A stretch of 64,000 bases of DNA from Streptomyces yatensis. GTDB lineage: Bacteria; Actinomycetota; Actinomycetes; Streptomycetales; Streptomycetaceae. This document shows positions 26,454-34,289 of this stretch, piece after piece (the first letter of the stretch is position 1; the number at the start of each line of letters is the position of its first letter). Location: assembly GCF_018069625.1 (NCBI RefSeq), contig NZ_CP072941.1, forward strand, positions 62,001 to 126,000, read 5' to 3'. A program made the position numbers and the translations under genes. The notes beneath the pieces are model-generated. The model had not been told where the DNA came from and ran no database searches. It was given only the letters and a program-made list of their open reading frames with translations.

Positions 26454-29318
26454 TCAGCGGGCTGTGGTGTGGACAAGGCCGAGTTCGTCGTCCATGCGCA
26501 GCAGGTAGCGGCCGTACTGTTCGGTGTGTCCGGTGTGGTGGGCCGGTGCGGGCAGCAGGACCAGGTCCGCGAGCAGGGGGTGGGTGCTCCAGGCCTCGGG
26601 GGGACGGTGCTGGGGGCCGCGGCGGGCGACCCAGGCGGCGGGGACGGGCAGGGTGTGCTGCAGGACGCGGCGGATGCCGGCGGTCTCCAGACGCGGCCCG
26701 GTGGGAAGGGGGTGGCGGCCGGCCCGGTCGAGGGCGAGGCCGCCGGAGGCGGTGCGGTAGCAGGGCAGCAGCCGCACGGGCAGCGTGCCCAGCCGGGTGG
26801 CGGCCTGCGCGGTGGTCAGGCGCTGGCGGTGGAGGTCGGCCAGGGAGGAGACACGGCCCGGCGGCGGGAGGAGATGCTGGGCGCTGAGGTGCCGTTCGAT
26901 GGTGTCCTTTGTCCGCAGGCGGGCCGCGTCGTATCTGAGGGCTTCGGTGGCCCCGGCGAAGGGCGAGTGCGGGCCGTGGATCTGCTCGACCAGGTCCTGC
27001 ACATCGCCGGGCAGGCTGATCAGTGAGCGGGTGCGCAGCAGGTCGGCAGTGGCGCGCAGGACGAAGGGGGATTCCAGGGTGCGCCAGCCGGCCGGGATCG
27101 AAGTGGCGCCGGCGGCCGAGACGGGTTCGAGGACGTGGAAGTCCGGGATGTGGCCGTCGCCCCACCACACCGGGCGGCGGGAGGCATCATCGTTCTGCCA
27201 GCGTAGGGCGAAGCGTGCGAGGCGTCCCAGACGCTGCAGCAGGCGGGCGACGGAGGCCAGGTCGCTGACCATCAGGTCGACGTCGATGTCCAGGCTCGTG
27301 TCGAGCAGGCTCGTGGTGACAACGACGAGCCGCTCCGGGCGCTCGCCGGTGGGTCCCAGCCGGCGGCTCAGGGTGCGCAGGAGACGTTCACGGTGGTGGC
27401 CGGGGAAGCGGGCGTGCAGCAGGACGAGGTCGGCCGGGTCGCCGGGCCAGGTGTGCTTCAGGTGCCGGTAGGTGTCCTGGGCGTCCGGGACAGTCGCGCA
27501 GGTCACCGCGGCGCATCCGCCGTGGCTGATGACGGGCGTGAGCACGTCACCGATCACCGCGAGGCGCTCTGTGCTCCCGACGGTGCGCGGCTGCGGGCCG
27601 AGCCGTGTGCGCCGCACGTCGTGGACGCGGATACGGGCCTGACGGTGCTGGCCTGCGGCGTGACGAAGGCGTGCGGTCTCGTCCATGACGGTGGCGGTCG
27701 CGGTCGCGGCATCGGCGAACAGCCAGCCCGGATACGACGGGCTGAAGGCACCCTGCGGCAGAGCGGAGGCCCTGTGGCCGGCACCTGTCAGGTAGGCGCG
27801 CACGAATGCGTCGGCAGTGGAGGCGGGCAGAGTCGCCGACAGCAGCACCACGGGGGTGCGCAGGGACCCGAACCAGCCCAGCAGGCGCAGCAGTTGCAGG
27901 TGGCTGAAGGCAGACAGGGCGTGCGCCTCGTCGACGACGACCGTCTTGCCGGACAGGCCCAGCAGCCGTACCGCGTTGGAGTGGACGGGCAGGACAGCCA
28001 TCTGCGCCTGATCGACCGTCGCGGCGCAGAACGGGGCCAGCAAGGCCGCGTCGTGCCCCCGCAGCAGCCTGGGGGGCTCCGTCACCGGATCGTCATCACC
28101 CGCGCCAGCGGCGTCCCCCGTCGGCGGCACCCTCTCCCCTGCGGCCACCGGGACCGGGGCGAGTTCCACCGCGGCGAGCCGGCGGTCGCTGTAGGCGGCG
28201 TTGAGCCAGCTGTGGCTGTGCGCGAGAGCGACCGGTGCCCGGTAGGGATCGTGCCGGCGCACGTAGTCCTCGAGCAGTTCCCAGGAGGCATCCGCGGTGG
28301 CGGTGCTGGGCGACAGCCACGCCACTCCCCTACTCCCGCAGGCCGCGTTGAAGATCCGCGACGCCTGCAGCGCGCCGACACTCTTGCCCGTCCCGGTCGC
28401 ATCCGCCGCCACCAGGATACCGCTGCCCGACTTCCCGACCAGGGAGGGCAGTTGGGTCATCAGCGACTCCTGGAACCTGTTGGGGCGCCTGGCGCGCGGA
28501 TGCGCCACCGCGAACGGCACGTCCTGCCACTCCAGCTTCTCCAGCCATGCCGCATCCAGAACGTCCCGCGCCTCCCCGCTTGCCAGAGTGAAGTGTTCGG
28601 CCGCCCCGAAGGCCGGCATGTGCGCCTTCGGCAGCCAGTAGGACCGCTGCCTCGCCAGCTGGCCGGCCACCGTCCCCACACCGGCCGCGAGTACCGCCGC
28701 GGGGACGGACAGCCGTTCGGGAACGTGTACGGCTCCCGTCAGATGCCGCACCACGGCCGCGTAACGGTGACGCAGCCTGTCCCATGCCTCTCCCCCGGCC
28801 GCAACAGACACCCGGCGCGCGGACGCCGCACCCTCGATATCAGCCTGGAGGAAGAATCCCCTGCAGCCACCGACCACCTGGGCCGCCCGCACCGCGGGAC
28901 TGGCGTTGCCGGCGCACGCGTAGCCGCTCATGGTCAGCACCCCCAGCGCCACATGCATCGAACTGCGCGCGGTCGGTGTCCACCCGGTATCGCCGCCCGC
29001 CTGCTCCACCAGCGTGTCATCGAGCCGCGCCCAGGCGGCATGGTGCGCGCGCTGGAATCGGGGAACCATGCGTCCCAGATCCTGAAGCCCGGCCAGGAAC
29101 GCCACCACCGACCGCGCCTGCGCCGCAGGCAGCCCCATACCCTCGCTCAGCATATCCCGCTGGGAAACGGTCACCACACGTTCCCACACCTCGAACGCCA
29201 TCACCGCACTGTCGAGCATCCCGAACAACAGCGGATACACCGTATTCGAAGCCGCATCGAACTCCGTCCACGGCCCCAGATCGATACCCCCCAGCCGGGC
29301 GTCCTCAACAGCCCCCAT
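26454..29318 (-). CDS. cas3: Cas3 helicase with degenerate HD nuclease domain
   Basis: About 954 residues from the ATG at 29318; a GTG at 29366 is an alternative start. Helicase motifs are intact: ATGTGKS (Walker A), VVVDEAHAL (DEAH), LLSATLPA (motif III), LDIDVDLMVSDLAS and LLQRLGRLAR (motif VI). The HD domain is recognisable by sequence but its metal ligands are gone. LLFGMLD has G33 where other Cas3 proteins have H. GLQDLGR has Q79-D-x-x-R83 where HDxxK is normal. Such a Cas3 should translocate or unwind but not cut by the standard mechanism. It is the first gene of the cas set, with the array divergently placed on its other side. Confidence 0.9.
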   Translation of the reverse strand: MGAVEDARLGGIDLGPWTEFDAASNTVYPLLFGMLDSAVMAFEVWERVVTVSQRDMLSEGMGLPAAQARSVVAFLAGLQDLGRMVPRFQRAHHAAWARLDDTLVEQAGGDTGWTPTARSSMHVALGVLTMSGYACAGNASPAVRAAQVVGGCRGFFLQADIEGAASARRVSVAAGGEAWDRLRHRYAAVVRHLTGAVHVPERLSVPAAVLAAGVGTVAGQLARQRSYWLPKAHMPAFGAAEHFTLASGEARDVLDAAWLEKLEWQDVPFAVAHPRARRPNRFQESLMTQLPSLVGKSGSGILVAADATGTGKSVGALQASRIFNAACGSRGVAWLSPSTATADASWELLEDYVRRHDPYRAPVALAHSHSWLNAAYSDRRLAAVELAPVPVAAGERVPPTGDAAGAGDDDPVTEPPRLLRGHDAALLAPFCAATVDQAQMAVLPVHSNAVRLLGLSGKTVVVDEAHALSAFSHLQLLRLLGWFGSLRTPVVLLSATLPASTADAFVRAYLTGAGHRASALPQGAFSPSYPGWLFADAATATATVMDETARLRHAAGQHRQARIRVHDVRRTRLGPQPRTVGSTERLAVIGDVLTPVISHGGCAAVTCATVPDAQDTYRHLKHTWPGDPADLVLLHARFPGHHRERLLRTLSRRLGPTGERPERLVVVTTSLLDTSLDIDVDLMVSDLASVARLLQRLGRLARFALRWQNDDASRRPVWWGDGHIPDFHVLEPVSAAGATSIPAGWRTLESPFVLRATADLLRTRSLISLPGDVQDLVEQIHGPHSPFAGATEALRYDAARLRTKDTIERHLSAQHLLPPPGRVSSLADLHRQRLTTAQAATRLGTLPVRLLPCYRTASGGLALDRAGRHPLPTGPRLETAGIRRVLQHTLPVPAAWVARRGPQHRPPEAWSTHPLLADLVLLPAPAHHTGHTEQYGRYLLRMDDELGLVHTTAR

Positions 29319-29491
29319 CACCGCCACCCCCACCACCGGTCCGCCGAGAAACCACAACCCTCCCACGCACCAGCCCCCCTTACAGCCCACACCACGTCAC
29401 CCACCCCGGCCGGAAGCAACCGTCCGCCACACGACCACCGATGACACACAAACGCTGCTAAACTCACCCGAGAACATCAGGCCACGAAGAG
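29319..29491. promoter_or_regulatory. Divergent cas3 promoter / CRISPR leader
   Basis: A 173-bp region between the cas3 start and the first repeat. An AT-richer patch near 29440-29485 ends AACATCAGGCCACGAAGAG just before repeat 1. The stretch CAGGCCA is also seen before the remnant array at 12732 (CTGCAGGCCAGCAAG), supporting leader identity and plus-strand transcription of the array. Confidence 0.45.
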
Positions 29492-29874
29492 ACAAGCCCC
29501 GCGCAAGCAGGAATGAATCGCCCTTACCGCGGTCCACGCGCACCTTCTCGGGACAAGCTCCGCGTCAGCAGGGATGGATCGAGCCGTGGGGTCGCGGTCA
29601 TGTAGAGGCGACGACAGGTCCTGCGGAAGCGGGACTGGATCGATGCGTGGAGTCGCGGTCATGTAGAGGCGACAGCCAGCCCCGCGCAAGCAGGGATGGC
29701 TCGGCATCAGGTCTCGAGCCCAGCAGGCCGCCGACGTGAGCCCCGCGCAAGCAGGGATGGCTCGAAGTACCCGCGCGTCATGGAGGGTGCTCTCGCGTAA
29801 GTCCCGCGCAAGCAGGGATGGGCACGAGCTAAGGAACCTCCGCGCCGTAAGCGCCGCGCAAGCAAGATGGATTG
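29492..29874 (+). CRISPR. Type I-E CRISPR array, 7 repeats and 6 spacers
   Basis: Repeats start at 29492, 29553, 29614, 29675, 29736, 29797 and 29847. The first six are 61 bp apart (29 + 32); the last spacer is only 21 bp. The best repeat (29736-29764) contains GAGCCCCGCGCAAGC and ends GGGATGGCTCG, like other actinobacterial I-E repeats. Repeats 1-3 and 6-7 deviate from it. Spacers: S1 29521-29552, S2 29582-29613, S3 29643-29674, S4 29704-29735, S5 29765-29796, S6 29826-29846. S2 and S3 share 28 of 32 bases. Repeat polarity matches transcription on the plus strand. Confidence 0.95.
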
Positions 29875-29996
29875 CCTGTGTTGATACTGGTCAAGCGGTT
29901 GGAGCCATTCGCGGTAGGCGGGGGCGCGGCCGTCGATCCTGCAGGCATGACAGCATCGACCACCGAGAAACCACAGGTCAGACGGGACTCGCTATA

Positions 29997-30156
29997 GCAA
30001 TTCTCACGAAAATGTCCTGGCAATTCTCACAACGTGACAGCCATTTTTCTCACCCGCTGTCGTCTCACAAAAGGGATGTACTTGCGGTGACACCAGGTCA
30101 GCTACCTGCCTAAGCTCCCGTACCAGTGACATCACAACGAGAAATATGAATGGACA
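29997..30156. repeat. GTGAGA-type repeats, candidate transposon end
   Basis: This AT-richer block contains TTCTCAC ending at 30007, 30030 and 30053 (exact 23-bp steps) and TCTCAC ending at 30068. Two of the copies extend to GCAATTCTCAC. Read on the minus strand these are GTGAGAATTGC, GTGAGAAAAATGG and TTTGTGAGACGACAG, with a further TTGTGATGTCACTGG at about 30122-30136. Repeated short sites at an end are typical of TnsB/TniA/MuA elements. The outermost candidate is TGT on the minus strand at 30156. The block abruptly ends homology in the neighbouring TnsC-like gene. Confidence 0.45.
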
Positions 30157-31394
30157 TTGAAATGAGACTCAGCACGGCCCACGTGCGGAACGTGCCGTGC
30201 GCGCACGACCAGTCGATCCACGTCAGGTCCGGGGCCGGCACGGTGCGCCACAGCGGGTGGAAGCCGGTCACCACGGCCGCCACTTCCGCTCCGGTCAAGC
30301 GTGGAACCTCCTGCCACGCGCCGATACGCGATGCCAGCTGCGGCAGCCGGGACAACGCCCGCTCGCTGCCCGCCCCGCACAGCACCAGCGTGATCCGCGT
30401 GCCGGGGTGGTCCCACAGGCTCTGCAGGTACTCCAGGCACGGCACGGGCAGGCGCTGCGCCTCATCGACCACCAGCACCCGCGCCTCACCCAAAGCTTCC
30501 GCAACCACGGCGTCGGCCAGCGCCGACGTGTGCGGGAAGCGGCCCGCCAGCGCCAGCGCGTCGAATACCGCCCGCCTCATGCCGGCCACCGACGGGCGCA
30601 CCGGTACTGGCACCCACGTCGCCTTCCAGCCCGGGGGCACATCGCCAAGCGCCATCCGCACGGCGGCGGTCTTGCCCCGGCCCGGGTCGCCGAACATACA
30701 CACCGCGCCCCGGGGCCGCCATCGCCTGCCCGACCGCCTCGGCCACCGCCCGCACCGACGACGTCCGCACCAACTGCGCGCCCGCCGGCAACGCCACACC
30801 TGCCAGCGCACCGTTCTCCCCCACCGGCAAGCTCCCGGTCGCCTCTGGTACGAGACGCGGCAGCCGGCGCGCAGCCACTTTCGCCGCGCCTCCCTCACTC
30901 GGTCCGGCCAGGGCGAGGTCAGCCAGTGCCTGCCGCGTTTGCTGCTCATCCCGCTCCCGCCGCACCACCGCGCGGTCCGGCAGGACCCTGCCGGCCTGAA
31001 GATCCCGGCGCACCACCCGGTGCAACGACGCCAGCGAGGGCACCTCGCCCCCGGCCTCCTTCAGATGCCGGTGCAGCGCCGCAACGTTCCCACCCGCCTG
31101 AGCCAGCACCTCCCATGTTTGGTCGGACAACTCCAGCCGGGCCCGCGGCCTGCACTCAACACGGCCCTCCGTCCGCGCCGCTTCCAGCCAGCGCCACACC
31201 GTGCGCACATTCACCCCGCCGACCTGGGCGCCCGCACGCACATGCGCCGTCGTCAACGCCCCAGCCGCATCGAGCTCCAGCAGCCGCGCAACCAGCACCG
31301 GCCTGGACACCCTCAGCCCCGCCGTGACCTCACCCCACGCGCCCGGCTCCCCCACCCCGCCCCCTTCCGCCCGCGCAAGACCGACACGGGCCAC
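30110..31394 (-). pseudogene. Second transposition gene: TnsB-like N-terminus joined to TnsC-like ATPase, frameshifted and 3'-truncated
   Basis: The first frame (from 31394) has a helix-turn-helix and a second binding region that align by eye with the N-terminus of the transposase at 19811-21394 (VNVRTVWRWLEAAR; GNVAALHRHLKEAG). The catalytic core is absent. Near 30706-30720, in a C/G run, coding passes to a second frame with P-loop FGDPGRGKTAAVRMAL and Walker B VLVVDEAQRLP. Restoring one base gives a continuous AMAAPRGAVCMFGDPG. Similarity to TnsC ends at HGTFRTWA (about 30170), and then AT-richer sequence follows. It is probably an internally deleted tnsB-tnsC pair interrupted by the element on its left. 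Confidence 0.6.
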
Positions 31395-31637
31395 CGTGCC
31401 GCCGCGCAGCCCTCGGAAGGATCAGAAGTGCCGTTCTCAAGACAGTGGAGCGGAGTGGGGTGTACCGCCCCATGACAGCCGCACCGCTACAGAAACCGCC
31501 CCACGACAGTGACCACGCCCTTCCTCAACGCCCGACCATCGAAAACACCCAGCTCTGATGTGCCGTCACTGACACCCACCCACTGACACCAAACCGGCAC
31601 ATCGCACACGTGGAAGGAAGTCTGCGGGCGCTCCAGC
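31395..31637. repeat. Intergenic block with GACAG/GACAC repeats
   Basis: Short similar blocks recur: CCCCATGACAGCC and CCCCACGACAGTGACC (31469-31515), then CCGTCACTGACACCC and CCCACTGACACCAAACC (31562-31595). They lie just upstream of the HTH/AAA pseudogene and could be binding sites of its DNA-binding domain or the end of the older transposon. No gene is seen. Confidence 0.3.
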
Positions 31638-31805
31638 ATGTCGAGCTGGATCAACACCACGTCAATGGCCAGCTTCTCCGGCGCCTTCGCCGCCGGGGGC
31701 AAGTACCACCTGCTGGACGCGGACGAGTACTGGGTCAAGTTCCCCGAGTTCGCGCACTGCGACGCCAGCAAGGCAACCGTGAAGTGCACCGTCCCTAAGC
31801 CGTAA
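31638..31805 (+). pseudogene. C-terminal fragment of a small, possibly secreted protein
   Basis: 55 codons from an internal ATG: ASFSGAFAAGGKYHLLDADE, then YWVKFPEFAHC and ATVKCTVPKP before a stop. Protein-like composition with two cysteines. A stop codon lies about 50 bases upstream in frame and there is no ribosome site or signal peptide, so it is probably the tail of a larger gene. The family is not recognised. Confidence 0.35.
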
Positions 31806-31876
31806 ACGACCAGCTGGTGGTCCAGGGGCCCCGGCGCTCCCGGGCCACCAGCCTTAACGGGGACCGTCGAGTTTGA

Positions 31877-32488
31877 TCACCCGTCGGGGAACAGCCGTGG
31901 ATCCCTGGGATCAATCCAGGTCAGCCCCTGGCTGCCGGTCAGTACCGGCCAGCTGTGCCTTTCGTCCGTTCCATCCGGCCGGTGCAGACACCGGCCCTCC
32001 TCCAGCGCCGCAGCAATCTCCTCCAGCCAGGCCGCCAGCGGCCAGCCCCCACGCCCCAACGGGTACAGATCGTCTCCACCGTCCACCGACCAGTGCCCCA
32101 GGTCGCCGTAGGACGGCTCGCCCCGACGCGCGTCCACATACCAGCCGGACCAGGTGTCCCCGGCCGTCCGCGCGAACGGCACAATGCCCGCCTCCCGCTC
32201 CCAGTCCCGCGTACGCATCCGGTACTCATCCACCAGGTCAGCCAGCGGCAACATCGTCATGCCGGACGGCAAAATCCCACAACCATGGCCCTCGTCGAAA
32301 CCATCATGAACCCGATACCACGCCGCGAGCGCCGCCGGGAACTCCACTCCTATCGCCGCCTCCGCCGCGGCGATGTCGGCTTCACCAGCCGGAGGGCGCA
32401 GTACATCGGCCGAAGCAGCAGCGTGCTCACGCAGCCACGCCTCGATCCGCCCCCAAGCCACGGCTACCCGTTGCGTATCGTCACTCAT
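31877..32488 (-). CDS. SMI1/KNR4-family protein (immunity-like)
   Basis: 203 residues from the ATG at 32488 (AAGGTG upstream). Typical SMI1/KNR4 signs are RIEAWLREHA, PPAGEADIAAAEAAIGVEFP, LAAWYRVHDGFDE and GMTMLPLADLVDEY. In bacteria these domains are common in immunity proteins against polymorphic toxins. No toxin gene is adjacent, so it may be an orphan immunity protein. The open frame upstream of the ATG is not used. Confidence 0.85.
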   Translation of the reverse strand: MSDDTQRVAVAWGRIEAWLREHAAASADVLRPPAGEADIAAAEAAIGVEFPAALAAWYRVHDGFDEGHGCGILPSGMTMLPLADLVDEYRMRTRDWEREAGIVPFARTAGDTWSGWYVDARRGEPSYGDLGHWSVDGGDDLYPLGRGGWPLAAWLEEIAAALEEGRCLHRPDGTDERHSWPVLTGSQGLTWIDPRDPRLFPDG

Positions 32489-32966
32489 GGGTGAACACCT
32501 TATCGACCGCAGTCGGCACAACCATGCCCACCGCCGACAGCAGCTGTCCAGGCACGGCCTCGCCACGCCTCCGTCTCCGCAAAGACGAAGTGAGCTGTAC
32601 TGAGGATTCGCAGAATCCCTGATGCTACGAGTGAGAGAGGGCGACCACGCTCAGAAATCCGAAGGCCGCGGCCGCGCTGAGTGGCTTCTGCTAGGCCATG
32701 GAACTTTTCGTTCGCGTGGTGCTCCCTTCCGATATCACCATCACCTGCTCCGACGGGACCGCGACCTCGGCAAGACCGGCCTCGTGATCTGCTGTGCGGG
32801 CATCTGAAGGCCAGTCTCTTGCTGCCTGCGCGAGCCGACGCAAGAGTCGCAGGCTGCGCCTCTGGCTCGAGTGCCGTCTCGTGAGGGCTGGCGAGCTGCG
32901 CCTCCTCTTCTGGCCAAGGCCCCAGCCCCCTTCCCTCCGGACGACCGCATCCTCGGATACGGCCTG
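32489..32966. other. Non-coding stretch
   Basis: About 480 bp between the SMI1 gene and the DnaJ-like copy 2. Only a 29-codon ATG frame without ribosome site (from 32698) and shadow frames are visible. It corresponds to the right margin of the DnaJ/Mrr duplication; copy 1 and copy 2 are similar again only near the DnaJ-like stop codon. Confidence 0.5.
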
Positions 32967-34025
32967 CTACGACACAAGCCGCAGAAAAAGGAAGAGCACC
33001 AGCAGGGCTCCCAGGGCCGCTGCGGTGATCTGCCAGGTTCTCTGCCGCGAGGGCAGTACCAGTACCTGAGGTGAGGTGTTGGTGGGGAAAACGTAGTAGA
33101 CCCGGTGCGGGTGCTGGTGCGCCTCGACGCGGGCCAGCCGCAGGTATGTGAAGGTGGCCTGCCGGGCGATCTCGCCTTCGCGTGGCGCGAGGTGGGGCTG
33201 CGCGAGATTCCGAAACGCGTCGGTCAGATCTGCGGGGAGCGTGTCTTTGTGCGTCAGGTGTGCCCGGTGCCAGTCGCCGCTCTTGCGTGCCTCCTCCCAG
33301 GCCAGGTAGGGTACGCCTGTTTTGGGATGCTTGATCTTCTCGGTCAGGGGCTTGCGGCTGATCGTGCCCTGGATCCATGTGACGGTTCTGCCGGTGCCTT
33401 TGCATCTTTGGTGAGGGACGGTCCCGGCCCGGTCGCAGTCGGGGCAGTCCCGTACGCCGTGGCCGTCGCATGTCGAGCAGGGGGTGCGGCCCCGGCCGCA
33501 GCAGGTGGGGCAGGCGGCATCCGGTGCTCCGCACTGGCGGCAGGTGGCGCGATCGTCCCCCGGCTGCTGGCCGTCGGGGGTGTTGCGGTTCCTGGTGCCG
33601 GTGCCGTCGCAGCGTAAGCAGGAGTCGATGCCGCGGCAGGCGACGCAGGCCGTGAACGGATCACACGCCAGATCTCCCCGGCCTTGGCAGCGCGGGCAGG
33701 CGGTCTTTCCGTTGCTGCAGTCGCAAGACCGCTCGGTTACCGACCCACGCCGCACCAGTGTCACCGTCTGCGTCGTGGTGAGGTCCTTCGGCAAGGCGAC
33801 GCGGTGGCGGGCGAGGGTGTCGTACTCCGGCCGGTCCGACAGGTCGATGGGGCCGTAGTGTTTTCGCTCCTCCTGCCTGCGGGTCTCGATGGACCGCACG
33901 ATCTCGCCCTCCAGGAGGGAATGCCAGGTGATCTTCGCCGTGTCCGGCAGTCCCAGCTTCGAGGCTTCACCGCGCCCTTCGATGCGTCGCCGTACCGCTT
34001 CCAGGACATTCTTTTCGTCAAGCAC
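32967..34025 (-). CDS. DnaJ-type zinc-finger, membrane-anchored protein (copy 2)
   Basis: 352 residues, same length and GTG start context (GGGGAGAGCTGC) as copy 1 at 3752-4810. It has the same Cys-pair repeats (CPRCQGRG, CPTCCGRG, CSTCDGHG, CKGTGR) and C-terminal membrane helix (WQITAAALGALLVLFLFLRL). Copy 2 lies 264 bp from an intact Mrr-like gene, which suggests this pair is the original arrangement. Function unknown; a protective or defence-linked chaperone-like role would be a guess. Confidence 0.75.
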   Translation of the reverse strand: MLDEKNVLEAVRRRIEGRGEASKLGLPDTAKITWHSLLEGEIVRSIETRRQEERKHYGPIDLSDRPEYDTLARHRVALPKDLTTTQTVTLVRRGSVTERSCDCSNGKTACPRCQGRGDLACDPFTACVACRGIDSCLRCDGTGTRNRNTPDGQQPGDDRATCRQCGAPDAACPTCCGRGRTPCSTCDGHGVRDCPDCDRAGTVPHQRCKGTGRTVTWIQGTISRKPLTEKIKHPKTGVPYLAWEEARKSGDWHRAHLTHKDTLPADLTDAFRNLAQPHLAPREGEIARQATFTYLRLARVEAHQHPHRVYYVFPTNTSPQVLVLPSRQRTWQITAAALGALLVLFLFLRLVS

Positions 34026-34289
34026 GCAGCTCTCCCCTGCCGTCGGGCTCCGGCCTCCCCATGCTTCCCACGGCGGCCAGCACCGCGGGCGGAACCCACC
34101 TCGGGACAGTAGCGAACCCTCGGTCGTCCCAAAGGGCAACCGTCACTCTTTTTGACCAGCACCCAGGAACAGGGTTGCGATCCTCTGTCTGTGCCCGTGA
34201 AGAAGGGCACGCTACGCGCATCGTTGGCGGCCGAGGAGGCCGAGCGGCGGACGCGCGGGGGCGGCTGCAGTGTGGCGATCGAACTGGCA

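Noticed and set aside
32698..32787. 29-codon plus-strand ORF (MELFVRVVLPSDITIT)
   Set aside because: No ribosome site, very short, and no homologue recognised; probably chance.
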